Source: JAEUPI01 sp044222685
GTDB taxonomy: Bacteria > Pseudomonadota > Gammaproteobacteria > Burkholderiales > Burkholderiaceae_C
NCBI GenBank assembly: GCA_044222685.1
Contig: JBGAMU010000006.1
Location: 1-64,000, forward strand
Direction of reading: 5' to 3'
Length of the DNA stretch: 64,000 nt
This document shows, one piece after another, positions 16,978-26,336 of the stretch; the stretch's first letter is position 1, and each line of letters starts with the position of its first letter. The notes under the pieces were generated by a model that was not told the DNA's origin, ran no database searches, and saw only the letters and a program-made list of their open reading frames with translations. A program made the translations under genes and the position numbers.

Positions 16978-17844
16978 TCACTGACCGCCCGATACCAGCC
17001 GCAGATTAGCGTGCAGCGACTGCAGCCAGCGCGCCAAGTCGGCCATGGCCTCTTCGCGCTCGGGCTCGTTGAAAATCTCGTGCGCCATCGGCGCATAGCG
17101 CTTGTGCCGCACCACGCTGGCCGGCGCCGCCTCCGCGAAGACGGCGCTGCCCTCGGGATTCACGCAGCGATCGGCGCCGGCCCACAGCAGCAGCGTCGGC
17201 ACCTGCCAGTGGTCGGCGTCGCGCCGAACGCACTCGCCGGCTTCCAGTAGGAACTGCACCAGCCGCGGCGTGACGCGATCGTGCACCAGCGGGTCGTCGA
17301 CATACGCCTTGACGACCGCCGGGTCGCGCGAGATCCACTCGGGCTTCAGGCCGTTGCCGATCGCCAGCGCGGGCAGCAGCGGCCTCAGCAGCATCAGCAA
17401 GGCGCGCTGCGCGCCGCTCATGCCCAGATCGAGCGCCGGCGACGCCAGCACCAGTGCGGTCACCGCGCGCCACCAGGATGCCGGCCGTTCGGCCAGACCT
17501 TCGGCAACGAAACGCGCCGCCACCGCGCCGCCCATGCTGTGCCCGAGCAGCACCAGCGGCGCCGGCCGATCGCCGTGCAGCGCGTCGATCACCACCGACA
17601 GGTCGTCGAGCAGGCTGTCGTCCTGCGCGATGGCACCACGCGCACCGCCGGATGCGCCATGGCCGCGGTGATCGTAGCCGGCGACGTTCCAGCCGGCGGC
17701 ATTGAGCCGCTCGGCCAGGTGCTCGTAGCGCCCGATGTGCTCACCCAGCCCGTGGACCAGCAGCACGGTGCCATGCGCCGGCGCCCGGATCGACCATTGC
17801 CGCAGGTGCAGCGGAAGGTCGTCTCGGGTATGCAGCGCTTGCAT
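16978..17844 (-). CDS. Alpha/beta hydrolase, monoacylglycerol lipase/lysophospholipase type
   Basis: Predicted serine hydrolase acting on monoacylglycerols or lysophospholipids. The 288-residue protein shows the oxyanion motif HGLGEH, the YDHRGHGAS strand typical of the 'serine aminopeptidase S33/Hydrolase_4' group, the nucleophile elbow GHSMGG, the acid Asp in WAGADRCVNP and the His in APMAHEIFNEPER. The ATG at 17844 begins MQALHTRDDLPLHLRQW, a good family start; the longer open frame upstream overlaps the start region of the divergent isomerase gene. Its stop is 21 bases before the M20 peptidase start, so the two may be cotranscribed. Confidence 0.86.
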   Translation of the reverse strand: MQALHTRDDLPLHLRQWSIRAPAHGTVLLVHGLGEHIGRYEHLAERLNAAGWNVAGYDHRGHGASGGARGAIAQDDSLLDDLSVVIDALHGDRPAPLVLLGHSMGGAVAARFVAEGLAERPASWWRAVTALVLASPALDLGMSGAQRALLMLLRPLLPALAIGNGLKPEWISRDPAVVKAYVDDPLVHDRVTPRLVQFLLEAGECVRRDADHWQVPTLLLWAGADRCVNPEGSAVFAEAAPASVVRHKRYAPMAHEIFNEPEREEAMADLARWLQSLHANLRLVSGGQ

Positions 17845-17948
17845 GCGCGGCAGTGTAGGCGCAGGCCGCGAGGCGACGGTGCCGTCGCGGGCCGGGTTAC
17901 GCTTGTCGCTTGCGCGGGCGAGCGGCCTGCGTTCGACCGGAGCAGCCC

Positions 17949-18782
17949 ATGAGCGAGTTTTTCGATCTGACACAAGATGAGGCGACCGGCGTCGCCGAGC
18001 TCGTCCTCAACCAGCCGGCACGGCTGAACACGATGACGCCGGCGTTCTTTCCGGCCATTCGCGACGCCGTGCAGGCGCTCGACCAGGACGGCCGCACCCG
18101 CGTGCTCCTGCTGCGCTCGACCGGCAAGCACTTCTCTGCCGGCATGTCGCTCGACGTCTTCGGCGGTGGCTTCGATCTGCTGAACACACGTGACGCGCGC
18201 GCCCGCCTGTCGTTCATCGACGGACTGCGCCGCCTGATGGCCTGCTTCGACGTGCTGGAGACGGTGCGCTTTCCGGTCCTCTGCGCCGTGCAGGGCGGCT
18301 GCATCGGCGGCGGGCTCGACCTCGCGCTGGCCTGCGACATGCGGGTGTGCACGGCCGATGCGTTCTTCACCGTGCAGGAGATCCACATCGGCATGATGGC
18401 CGACCTGGGCTCGCTGCAACGGCTGCCCAAGGTCGTGCCGCAGGGCCTGGCGCGCCAGATGGCCTACACCGGCGAGCGGCTCGACGCGGCGCGCGCGCTG
18501 GCCGGCGGCCTGGTCAACGCGGTGCTGCCCGATGCCGACGCGTTGCTCGCACACGCCCGCCAGCTGGCGCAGCAGATCGCCGACAAGAGCCCGCTGGCGA
18601 TCGCCGGCAGCAAGCTCGCGCTGAACCATGCGCGCGATCACAGCACGGCCGACGCGCTGACGCAGATGACACTGCTGCAGAGCGCGATCTTCGATACCGA
18701 CGAGATGGCGCGCGCGATCGCCGCCTGGAAGTCCAAGCGCCCCGCTGAATTCGCGACGCTCGGCCCGCTGGCCAAGGTATAG
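17949..18782 (+). CDS. Enoyl-CoA hydratase/isomerase family protein, delta3,5-delta2,4-dienoyl-CoA isomerase-like
   Basis: Likely acts in beta-oxidation of unsaturated fatty acids with odd-position double bonds. The 277-residue crotonase-fold protein contains the three acidic residues of mammalian ECH1-type dienoyl-CoA isomerase: Asp in GGGLDLALACDMR, Glu in VQEIHIG and Asp in MMADLGSLQRLPK. The D-x-G-x-L-Q-R-L-P-K pattern is diagnostic of that group against plain enoyl-CoA hydratases. The oxyanion-hole glycines are in GKHFSAGM and GGCIGGGLD. The ATG at 17949 has GGAG a few bases upstream. It is divergent from the hydrolase gene and convergent with metW, with a dispersed repeat between. Confidence 0.85.
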   Translation: MSEFFDLTQDEATGVAELVLNQPARLNTMTPAFFPAIRDAVQALDQDGRTRVLLLRSTGKHFSAGMSLDVFGGGFDLLNTRDARARLSFIDGLRRLMACFDVLETVRFPVLCAVQGGCIGGGLDLALACDMRVCTADAFFTVQEIHIGMMADLGSLQRLPKVVPQGLARQMAYTGERLDAARALAGGLVNAVLPDADALLAHARQLAQQIADKSPLAIAGSKLALNHARDHSTADALTQMTLLQSAIFDTDEMARAIAAWKSKRPAEFATLGPLAKV

Positions 18783-18818
18783 CGCCAGCTTCTCGCCGCG
18801 GCCCAACCCAGCGGCCGC

Positions 18819-18896
18819 CGCGGATCCGGCTCCGCCGGTCCGCTGACGGCGCCCTCTTGAGGGGGAGGCGCCGAAGACGCTACGGGGGTGGGTGGT
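18819..18896 (+). repeat. Dispersed GC-rich multi-hairpin repeat, copy A
   Basis: About 78 bases holding three consecutive inverted repeats: GGATCCGGC/GCCGGTCC, a C-run/TTGA/G-run hairpin, and GCGCC/GACGC-type arms, ending in GGGGGTGGGTGG. Closely similar in order and sequence to 29024-29099 (same orientation) and 51768-51843 (inverted). Lies between the isomerase gene and metW, touching the metW stop codon. Confidence 0.8.
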
Positions 18897-19481
18897 TCAA
18901 TCCCGCTCGAACTTGAACACCGCCACGCTGGCCCGCAGGTTGGGCCAAGAACGCACGGCATGCCCGTCGTGCAGACCGAAGCTGTCGGTGACCCGGAGCG
19001 CGTTCTTGCGCGCCAGCACCTCGAAGTCGGCGTAGGTGCCGACCCGGATGTTGGGCGTGTCGTACCACTGGTACGGCAGCGTCTTCGTCACCGGCATGCG
19101 CCCGCGCAGCACCGACAGGCGATTCGGCCAGTGCGCGAAATTCGGAAAACTCACGATGCCGATGCGCCCCACGCGCGCCGTCTCCAGCAACATGCGTTCG
19201 GTGTTGCGCAGGTTCTGCAGCGTGTCGAGCTGCAGCACGACGTCGAAGCTGCGATCGTCGAAGAGCGCCAAGCCTTCCTCCAGGTTGAGCTGGATCACCG
19301 GCACGCCGCGCTGCACGCACTGCAGCACGTTGGCATCGGCGATCTCGATGCCGTAGCCGCTGCAGCCGCGCTGCTTGATCAGGTGGGCCAGCAGTTCGCC
19401 GCTGCCGCAGCCGAGGTCGAGCACGCGCGAGCCGGGCGGCACCAGGTCGGCGATGATCTCAAGGTCGCGCCGCTCGCTCAT
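18897..19481 (-). CDS. metW: Methionine biosynthesis protein MetW
   Basis: Small SAM-methyltransferase-fold protein that accompanies MetX in proteobacterial methionine synthesis; reported to support MetX acyltransferase activity. The 194-residue protein has motif I DLGCGSGELL, then FDVVLQLDTLQNL and the strongly conserved SFPNFAHWPNRL and LPYQWYDTPNIR segments. The ATG at 19481 begins MSERRDLEIIADLVPPGSRVL. It follows metX with a 109-base gap that contains a hairpin (19513-19529), so cotranscription with metX and control by its riboswitch are likely but not proven. Confidence 0.94.
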   Translation of the reverse strand: MSERRDLEIIADLVPPGSRVLDLGCGSGELLAHLIKQRGCSGYGIEIADANVLQCVQRGVPVIQLNLEEGLALFDDRSFDVVLQLDTLQNLRNTERMLLETARVGRIGIVSFPNFAHWPNRLSVLRGRMPVTKTLPYQWYDTPNIRVGTYADFEVLARKNALRVTDSFGLHDGHAVRSWPNLRASVAVFKFERD

Positions 19482-19512
19482 GTGGGCCCCTCGTCCGACG
19501 AGGACGTCGGCC

Positions 19513-19529
19513 GATCCCCCGAGGGGATC
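19513..19529. repeat. Hairpin/degenerate repeat between metX and metW
   Basis: GATCCCC and GGGGATC form a perfect 7-base inverted repeat around CGA. The 109-base metX-metW gap also has a GTCCTCG/CGACGAGG-like hairpin. The stretch resembles a decayed version of the dispersed repeat at 18819-18896. No T-tract, so it is not a clear intrinsic terminator. Confidence 0.4.
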
Positions 19530-19590
19530 GCGGTCCGGCTTGGGCGCTGCCCGGCGCTCGGCCCGCCTGCCCGTGCGAGAACCGCCCGCC

Positions 19591-20727
<1,137 letters not shown>

Positions 20728-20739
20728 GGGCCCTCCAGC

Positions 20740-20776
20740 AAAACGAAACCCGGCGCCGCCGTCAACGGCCACCGGG
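20740..20776 (-). terminator. Intrinsic terminator in the metX leader
   Basis: On the minus strand CCCGGTG plus GCCG pair with CGGC plus CGCCGGG around a TTGA loop (11 pairs with a 2-base bulge), followed by TTTCGTTTT. A competing 6-bp hairpin CCACCG/CGGTGG (20769-20783) would use up the left arm. The pair looks like a terminator/antiterminator switch between the SAM-II aptamer and the metX ribosome binding site. Confidence 0.65.
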
Positions 20777-20785
20777 TCGGTGGAA

Positions 20786-20836
20786 CCTGTTTAGCGGCAT
20801 TTGTTGAGCGCCCGCAAGCCGGAGCAAATCGGCGCT
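20786..20836 (-). promoter_or_regulatory. SAM-II riboswitch aptamer upstream of metX
   Basis: Read on the minus strand, the segment follows the SAM-II (metX/metA) consensus in order: AGCGCC as the 5' strand of P1, the conserved GATTT, a C/G-rich loop leading to CTTGC, GGCGCT closing P1, then AAATG and the 3' GCTAAA. Compared by eye with the crystallised environmental metX SAM-II aptamer, all invariant blocks align. The -10 box is about 10 bases upstream, so the transcript would begin with the aptamer. SAM binding is expected to lower metX expression. Confidence 0.85.
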
Positions 20837-20845
20837 GTGGCGGCG

Positions 20846-20851
20846 AGTATA
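20846..20851 (-). promoter_or_regulatory. -10 box of the metX promoter
   Basis: TATACT on the minus strand, placed so that the transcript would begin a few bases before the SAM-II aptamer. The -35 region is not recognisable. Confidence 0.55.
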
Positions 20852-20915
20852 GCCAGCCGTCACGGTCGCGCGGTAGCCTGTGGCGGCCGAACGCAGCCGC
20901 CCAATAATCCGCGTC

Positions 20916-21911
20916 ATGTCACGCACCGCCTGCCTCACCCCACGGCGTCCGGTCGCGCTCGCTGCAGGGTTGCTGCTGGCCATCGCCGCCTGCGACAGCA
21001 AGGCGCCCGCGGGCTGGTCCGGCTACGCGGAAGGTGAATACGTCTACGTCGCCGCGCCGCTGGCCGGTGCGCTGACCGTGCTGGCGGTGCAGGCCGGACA
21101 GCAAGTGGTGCGCGGCGCACCGCTGTTCACGCTGGAGTCCGATCTCGAGCAGGCCGGCCGGGCCGAGGCGCAGGCGCGGCTCGAGCAAGCCCAGGCCCAG
21201 GCCGACAACTCGACCAAGGGCCGCCGGCGCGACGAGATCGCCATCACGCAAGCCCAACTCGCCCAGGCGCGAGCGCAAGCCGCACTGGCCGCGAGCGACC
21301 TCGAACGCCAGCAGCAACTGCTGGCGCAGGGTTTCGTCTCGGCGGCGCGCATCGACGATGCCCGCACCGCGCTGGCCCAGGCCCGCGACCGTGTCGCCGA
21401 GCTCGAGGCCGCGTTGCAGGTGGCCCGACTGCCGGCGCGTGCCGACGAGCAACGCGCCGCGCGCGCCACCGCCGACGCCGCGGCGCAGGCGCTGCGCCAG
21501 AGCCGCTGGCGCGAGCAGCAGAAGCAGCAGCTCGCGCCGGTGGCGGGCCAGGTGGCGGACACCTACTTTCGCGTCGGTGAGTGGGTTCCAGCCGGCGCGC
21601 CGGTGGCAGCGCTGCTGCCCGAAGGCGCCACCAAGGCGCGCTTCTTCGTGCCGGAGACCGAGGTCGCCGCGCTGGCGCCGGGGCAGGCGGTGCAGATCAG
21701 CTGCGACGGCTGCGGCGCGCCGATGGCCGCGCGCATCTCGCGCGTCGCCACGCAGGCCGAATACGCACCGCCGGTGATCTACTCGAACGCCCAGCGCGCC
21801 AAGCTGGTGTTCATGGTCGAGGCGCGGCCCGAGCCGGCCGATGCGCGCCGCCTGCGCCCCGGCCTGCCGCTCGACGTGCGCCCCGTCGCCGCGCCACGCA
21901 ACCCGCCATGA
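20916..21911 (+). CDS. HlyD-family periplasmic adaptor, predicted lipoprotein
   Basis: Membrane-fusion subunit of an ABC-type efflux system. The 331-residue protein has a lipoprotein signal peptide with lipobox-like AIAAC (Cys26). It is followed by a biotinyl-lipoyl half (residues about 45-75, PLAGALTVLAVQAGQQV), an Ala/Gln/Arg-rich coiled-coil hairpin (about 75-205), and the second lipoyl half plus beta-barrel (VADTYFRVGEWVPAGAPVAAL onward). Its stop overlaps the next ABC ATPase start (ATGA). The organisation adaptor-ATPase-permease matches the E. coli yhiI-rbbA-yhhJ and ybhGFSR type. Substrate unknown. It is divergent from the metX leader. Confidence 0.88.
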   Translation: MSRTACLTPRRPVALAAGLLLAIAACDSKAPAGWSGYAEGEYVYVAAPLAGALTVLAVQAGQQVVRGAPLFTLESDLEQAGRAEAQARLEQAQAQADNSTKGRRRDEIAITQAQLAQARAQAALAASDLERQQQLLAQGFVSAARIDDARTALAQARDRVAELEAALQVARLPARADEQRAARATADAAAQALRQSRWREQQKQQLAPVAGQVADTYFRVGEWVPAGAPVAALLPEGATKARFFVPETEVAALAPGQAVQISCDGCGAPMAARISRVATQAEYAPPVIYSNAQRAKLVFMVEARPEPADARRLRPGLPLDVRPVAAPRNPP

Positions 21912-22654
21912 CGGCGCGTGCCGACCTCGCGATCGACGTCAGCGGCCTGACCAAGCGGTTCGACGGACGCACGGTCGTCGACAACGTGTCGCTGCAGGTG
22001 GCGCGCGGGCGCATCTGCGGTTTCCTCGGCCCCAACGGCAGCGGCAAGACCACCACCATCCGCATGCTGTGCGGCCTGCTGACGCCCGACGCCGGCGAGG
22101 GGCGTTGCCTCGGCCTCGACCTGGCGACCGAGGGCGCGCAGATCAAGCGCCAGGTCGGCTACATGACGCAGCGCTTCGGCCTCTACGAGGACCTGTCGAT
22201 CCGGCAGAACCTCGACTTCGTCGGCCGCCTGTTCGAGCTGCCGCGCCGGCGCGCGTCGGTCGACGCGGCGCTGCAGCGGCTGGGCCTGGTCGAGCGCCAG
22301 CACCAGCTTGCCGGCACCTTGTCGGGCGGCTGGAAGCAGCGCCTGGCGCTCGCCTCGTGCCTGCTGCACGAGCCGCGGCTGCTGCTGCTCGACGAGCCGA
22401 CCGCCGGCGTCGACCCGAAGGCGCGGCGCGACTTCTGGGACCAGATCCATCGCCTCGCCGACGAAGGCATGACCGTGCTGGTGTCGACGCACTACATGGA
22501 CGAGGCCGAGCGCTGCCACGAGCTGGTCTACATCGCCTATGGCCGCGTGCTGGCGCAGGGCCACGCCGAGCGCATCGTCGCCGACGCCGGCGCCCGCGAC
22601 CTCGAGGACGCGTTCGTGCGCCTGGTCGCCGGCGCGCAGGACAACTTCGCGTGA
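21908..22654 (+). CDS. ABC transporter ATP-binding protein (efflux, CcmA/YhhJ-partner type)
   Basis: Single ABC ATPase of 248 residues energising the exporter. Walker A GPNGSGKTT (about 42-50), Q-loop in YMTQRFGLY, signature LSGGWKQRL, Walker B LLLLDEPTAGVD and the switch His in STHYMDEAERC are all intact. The ATG overlaps the adaptor's stop by 4 bases and the permease starts 13 bases after the stop, so the three are one operon. Sequence style is that of multidrug or polysaccharide-type efflux ATPases; substrate not predictable. Confidence 0.92.
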   Translation: MTARADLAIDVSGLTKRFDGRTVVDNVSLQVARGRICGFLGPNGSGKTTTIRMLCGLLTPDAGEGRCLGLDLATEGAQIKRQVGYMTQRFGLYEDLSIRQNLDFVGRLFELPRRRASVDAALQRLGLVERQHQLAGTLSGGWKQRLALASCLLHEPRLLLLDEPTAGVDPKARRDFWDQIHRLADEGMTVLVSTHYMDEAERCHELVYIAYGRVLAQGHAERIVADAGARDLEDAFVRLVAGAQDNFA

Positions 22655-22667
22655 AGCCGCCGCCACG

Positions 22668-23801
22668 ATGAACGGCTACTCGCTGCAGCGCACGCTGGCG
22701 GTCTTCATCAAGGAGTTCCAGCAGATGCTGCGCGACCGGCTCACCTTCGCGATGGCGGTGGGCGTGCCGGTTCTGCAGCTGCTGCTGTTCGGCTATGCGA
22801 TCAATACCGACCCCCGCGGGCTGCCGACCGCGGTGGTGTCCTACGACAGCGGTCCGCTGCCGCGCGCCATCGTCGCCGCGTTGCAGAACACCGGCTACTT
22901 CCGCGTCACGCACCAGCCGGCCAGCGAGCGCGAGGGCGACGCGCTGATCGAACGCGGCGAGGTGCAGTTCCTGGTCGCGATCCCGGCCGACTTCTCGCGC
23001 CGGCTGCTGCGCGGCGAGCATCCCGCGCTGCTGGTGGCGGTGGACGCCACCGACCCGTCGGCCTCCGGCAACGCGATCGCCGCGCTCGGCGGCGTGGCCG
23101 GCAGCGCCCTGGTGCACGACAGCGTCGGCGCGTTGCGCCCGCTCGCCGCCGACGCGCCGGCGTTCGAGCTGCGCGTGCACCGGCGTTTCAATCCCGAGGG
23201 TCTGTCGCGCTACAACATCGTGCCCGGGCTGGTCGGCGTGATCCTGACGATGACGATGGTGATGCTGACCGGCCTGGCGATGACGCGCGAACGCGAGCGC
23301 GGCACGATGGAGAACCTGCTCGCCACGCCGGTGCGGCCGCTCGAGGTGATGGTCGGCAAGATCGCGCCGTACATCCTGATCGGCTACATCCAGATCGGCC
23401 TGATCCTCGGCGCCGCGCGGCTGCTGTTCGAGGTGCCGATGCTGGGCAGCCTGTGGCTGCTGCTGGCCTTCATCGGCGTCTTCGTGATCGCCAACCTCGC
23501 GGTCGGCTTCACCTTCTCGACGATCGCGCGCAACCAGCTGCAGGCGATGCAGATGACGTTCTTCTTCTTCCTGCCGTCGATGCTGCTGTCGGGCTTCATG
23601 TTCCCGTTCCGCGGCATGCCGCACTGGGCGCAGCAGCTCGGCGAGCTGCTGCCGTTGACCCACTTCCTGCGCATCGTGCGCGGCATCCTGCTGAAGGGCA
23701 GTGACGCCGCGGCGGTGCTGCCCGAGCTGTGGCCGATGCTGGCCTTCGTGGCGGTGGCCGGCGCCGTCGCGCTCAGGCGCTACCGGCGCACGCTCGATTG
23801 A
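22668..23801 (+). CDS. ABC-2 type transporter permease
   Basis: Inner-membrane permease of the exporter, 377 residues. Layout is that of ABC-2 permeases of the YhhJ/YbhS/YbhR type: an N-terminal transmembrane helix (about 25-45), a large extracytoplasmic domain (about 50-180), then five helices from about residue 185 to 370. It has the family's TMTMVMLTGLAMTRERERGTMENLLATP signature at the start of the membrane block. Only one permease gene is present, so the protein probably works as a homodimer. No close downstream partner; a small NTF2-like gene follows after 162 bases. Confidence 0.9.
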   Translation: MNGYSLQRTLAVFIKEFQQMLRDRLTFAMAVGVPVLQLLLFGYAINTDPRGLPTAVVSYDSGPLPRAIVAALQNTGYFRVTHQPASEREGDALIERGEVQFLVAIPADFSRRLLRGEHPALLVAVDATDPSASGNAIAALGGVAGSALVHDSVGALRPLAADAPAFELRVHRRFNPEGLSRYNIVPGLVGVILTMTMVMLTGLAMTRERERGTMENLLATPVRPLEVMVGKIAPYILIGYIQIGLILGAARLLFEVPMLGSLWLLLAFIGVFVIANLAVGFTFSTIARNQLQAMQMTFFFFLPSMLLSGFMFPFRGMPHWAQQLGELLPLTHFLRIVRGILLKGSDAAAVLPELWPMLAFVAVAGAVALRRYRRTLD

Positions 23802-23963
23802 GGGGCTGGCCGCGCTGCCCCACCGGGCGTCGTGCCGTCGACAGGCCATTCTGCAGCGCCTTTCATGCAACATGGCACGCAGCCGAACGCAGGCGGCCTG
23901 CGGCATCGAGGCGCCCGGCGCATACTCCCGGCTCCTCGGCACCCCGACCGTGACTGCATTGCC

Positions 23964-24461
23964 ATGAGCCCGCAGACCCTGCTCAAGCGCTTCTACGCGG
24001 CTTTTGCCACGCTCGACGCGCACGCCATGCAAGGTTGCTACGCACCCGACGCGCGCTTCCAGGACCCGGTGTTCACCCTGGAAGGTCGCGAGCAGATCGG
24101 CACCATGTGGCTGATGCTGTGCGAGACCATCCGCAATCGTGGCCAGGCCGTCTGGCGCCTGGAAACCCGCGACGTCGAGGCGAGCGAAGACCGCGGCAGC
24201 GCGCACTGGGAGGCGCGCTATCGCTTCGGCAATGCCGGCCGCAAGGTGCACCACGTGGTCGAGTCGTTGTTCACCTTCGAGGACGGGTTGATCGCCTCGC
24301 AGCAGGACAGCTTCGACTTCTGGCGCTGGTCGCGCCAGGCGCTCGGCCCCACCGGCGTCGCGCTCGGCTGGACCGGCTTCCTGCACGACAAGGTGCGCCG
24401 CGAGTCCACCGCCAAGCTGGTGCGCCGCCTGCAGCGCCAGGCCGCCGCCCAGGCACGCTGA
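23964..24461 (+). CDS. SnoaL/NTF2-like domain protein of unknown function
   Basis: A 165-residue soluble protein with the cone-shaped NTF2-like pattern: helix LLKRFYAAFATLDAHAM, CYAPDARFQDPVFTLEGREQI, then antiparallel strands including HHVVESLFTFEDGLI and a DSFDFWRWSRQALGP segment. Such proteins act as small enzymes or ligand carriers; no catalytic set can be assigned. A basic C-terminal tail (VRRESTAKLVRRLQRQ) follows the fold. The ATG at 23964 begins MSPQTLLKRF. It stands between the exporter and the glutamate-synthase-like gene, both on the same strand but separated by about 100-160 bases. Confidence 0.75.
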   Translation: MSPQTLLKRFYAAFATLDAHAMQGCYAPDARFQDPVFTLEGREQIGTMWLMLCETIRNRGQAVWRLETRDVEASEDRGSAHWEARYRFGNAGRKVHHVVESLFTFEDGLIASQQDSFDFWRWSRQALGPTGVALGWTGFLHDKVRRESTAKLVRRLQRQAAAQAR

Positions 24462-24559
24462 TCTGAGAACAGGCCGCGCGCAAGGCGGCAAATCGCGACT
24501 TGCCTGCGCTGCCGCCGGCCTAGGATGCCGGCACCGCGATTCGTGGTGGAGGCTGACCC

Positions 24560-26206
24560 ATGCCCGCCTGGCTGCTTGCGCTCGACCGAGTGTTTCCGAT
24601 CCGCTACGTCGTCTGGCTGGCCAGCGGCATCGGACTGCTGCTCAGTGCCTTCGTCTGGGTCGGATTCGGCCAGTGGGGCTGGGCCGTGCTCGCCTGTGCC
24701 GTGCTGGTCGGCATCGGTCTGCGCGACTCGTTGCAGAGCCGCCGCGCCCTGTTGCGCAACTACCCGGTGATCGGCCACCTGCGTTATCTGCTGGAGTTCA
24801 TCCGGCCCGAGATCCGCCAGTACTTCATCGAGAGCGACAACGAGTCGCATCCGTTCTCGCGCCAGCAACGCTCGCTGGTCTACCAGCGCGCCAAGGGTGA
24901 CTCCGACAAGCGGCCGTTCGGCACCCAGCTCGACGTGCAGGCGCAAGGCTACGAGTGGATCAACCACTCGTTGGTGCCCAGCCGTGTCGAGTCGCACGAC
25001 TTCCGCGTGCTGATCGGCGAGGGCCGGGCACAGCCGTACTCGGCCAGCGTCTTCAACATCTCGGCGATGAGCTTCGGCGCGCTGAGCGCCAACGCGGTGC
25101 TGGCGCTCAACGGTGGCGCCAGGCGCGGCGGCTTCGCGCACGACACCGGCGAGGGCTCGATCAGCCGCTACCACCGCGAGTGCGGCGGCGACCTGATCTG
25201 GGAGATCGGCTCCGGTTATTTCGGCTGCCGCCGCGACGACGGCGGCTTCGACGCCGATAAGTTCGCCGCCAACGCGCGCGACCCGCAGGTCAAGCTGATC
25301 GAGGTGAAGCTGAGCCAGGGCGCCAAGCCCGGCCACGGCGGCGTGCTGCCGGGGCCGAAGGTGACGCCCGAGATCGCCGCGGCGCGCGGCGTGCCGGTGG
25401 GCGTCGACTGCGTGTCGCCGGCGTCGCACAGCGCCTTCGGCACGCCGATCGAGCTGTTGCGCTTCGTCGACCGCCTGCGTGAGCTGTCCGGCGGCAAGCC
25501 GACCGGCTTCAAGCTGTGCATCGGCCATCCCTGGGAGTGGCTCGCCATCTGCAAGGCGATGCTCGAGACCGGCATCGTGCCGGACTTCATCGTCGTCGAC
25601 GGCGCCGAGGGCGGCACCGGCGCGGCGCCGCTGGAGTTCACCGACCACGTCGGCGCGCCGCTGCAGGAGGGCCTGCTGCTGGTGCACAACACGCTGACCG
25701 GGCTGAACCTGCGCTCGCGCATCCGCATCGGCGCCGCCGGCAAGGTGGTCAGTGCCTTCGACATCGCGCGCATGATGGCGCTCGGCGCCGACTGGTGCAA
25801 CGCGGCACGCGGCTTCATGTTCGCGCTCGGCTGCATCCAGGCCCAGCACTGCCACACCGGCGCCTGCCCGACCGGCGTGACGACGCAGGACCCGCTGCGC
25901 CAGCGTGCGCTGGTGGTGCCCGACAAGACCGAGCGCGTCTTCCGCTTCCACCAGTACACGCTGGAGGCGCTGAAGGAGCTGGTGCAGGCCGCCGGCCTGC
26001 AGCACCCGAACCAGATCCGCGCCACCCACATCGTGCGGCGCGGCAGCGACCGCGAGGTGCGCCTGCTCGCCAACCTGCTGCCGTTCGTCAAGCCGGGCGA
26101 GCTGCTGGCGGCGGCGCGCGGCGAGCTCGCCTGGCCGCACCCGGTGTACGAGCTGTACTGGCCGCGCGCGCGGGCCGACAGCTTCGAGGCTGCCGCGGGC
26201 CCCTGA
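24560..26206 (+). CDS. FMN-binding glutamate-synthase-like protein with N-terminal membrane anchor
   Basis: A 548-residue protein that corresponds to the central/FMN part of glutamate synthase (GltB domain 2) without the amidotransferase or GXGXG domains. Two hydrophobic helices near residues 12-65 suggest an inner-membrane anchor. The flavin barrel includes FNISAMSFGALSANAV, KPGHGGVLPGPKV, DGAEGGTGAAPLEF and GADWCNAARGFMFALGC. The CX5CX4C pattern in GCIQAQHCHTGACPTG matches the [3Fe-4S] cluster ligands of glutamate synthase. It therefore looks like a flavo-iron-sulfur oxidoreductase; the reaction is not established for this stand-alone type. A weak TAGGAT -10-like box is 33 bases upstream of the ATG. 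Confidence 0.83.
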   Translation: MPAWLLALDRVFPIRYVVWLASGIGLLLSAFVWVGFGQWGWAVLACAVLVGIGLRDSLQSRRALLRNYPVIGHLRYLLEFIRPEIRQYFIESDNESHPFSRQQRSLVYQRAKGDSDKRPFGTQLDVQAQGYEWINHSLVPSRVESHDFRVLIGEGRAQPYSASVFNISAMSFGALSANAVLALNGGARRGGFAHDTGEGSISRYHRECGGDLIWEIGSGYFGCRRDDGGFDADKFAANARDPQVKLIEVKLSQGAKPGHGGVLPGPKVTPEIAAARGVPVGVDCVSPASHSAFGTPIELLRFVDRLRELSGGKPTGFKLCIGHPWEWLAICKAMLETGIVPDFIVVDGAEGGTGAAPLEFTDHVGAPLQEGLLLVHNTLTGLNLRSRIRIGAAGKVVSAFDIARMMALGADWCNAARGFMFALGCIQAQHCHTGACPTGVTTQDPLRQRALVVPDKTERVFRFHQYTLEALKELVQAAGLQHPNQIRATHIVRRGSDREVRLLANLLPFVKPGELLAAARGELAWPHPVYELYWPRARADSFEAAAGP

Positions 26207-26336
26207 ACACCGGGTGCCGAGGCGCACATGCCCCTGCGGACACGGGGGCGGCCATGACATCGGGGGATGCGCTGGCGCAGGCCGGTTGCAACAATTCGAT
26301 ACCGCCACCGAAACCCCTTCATCACCCGTCGTCATC

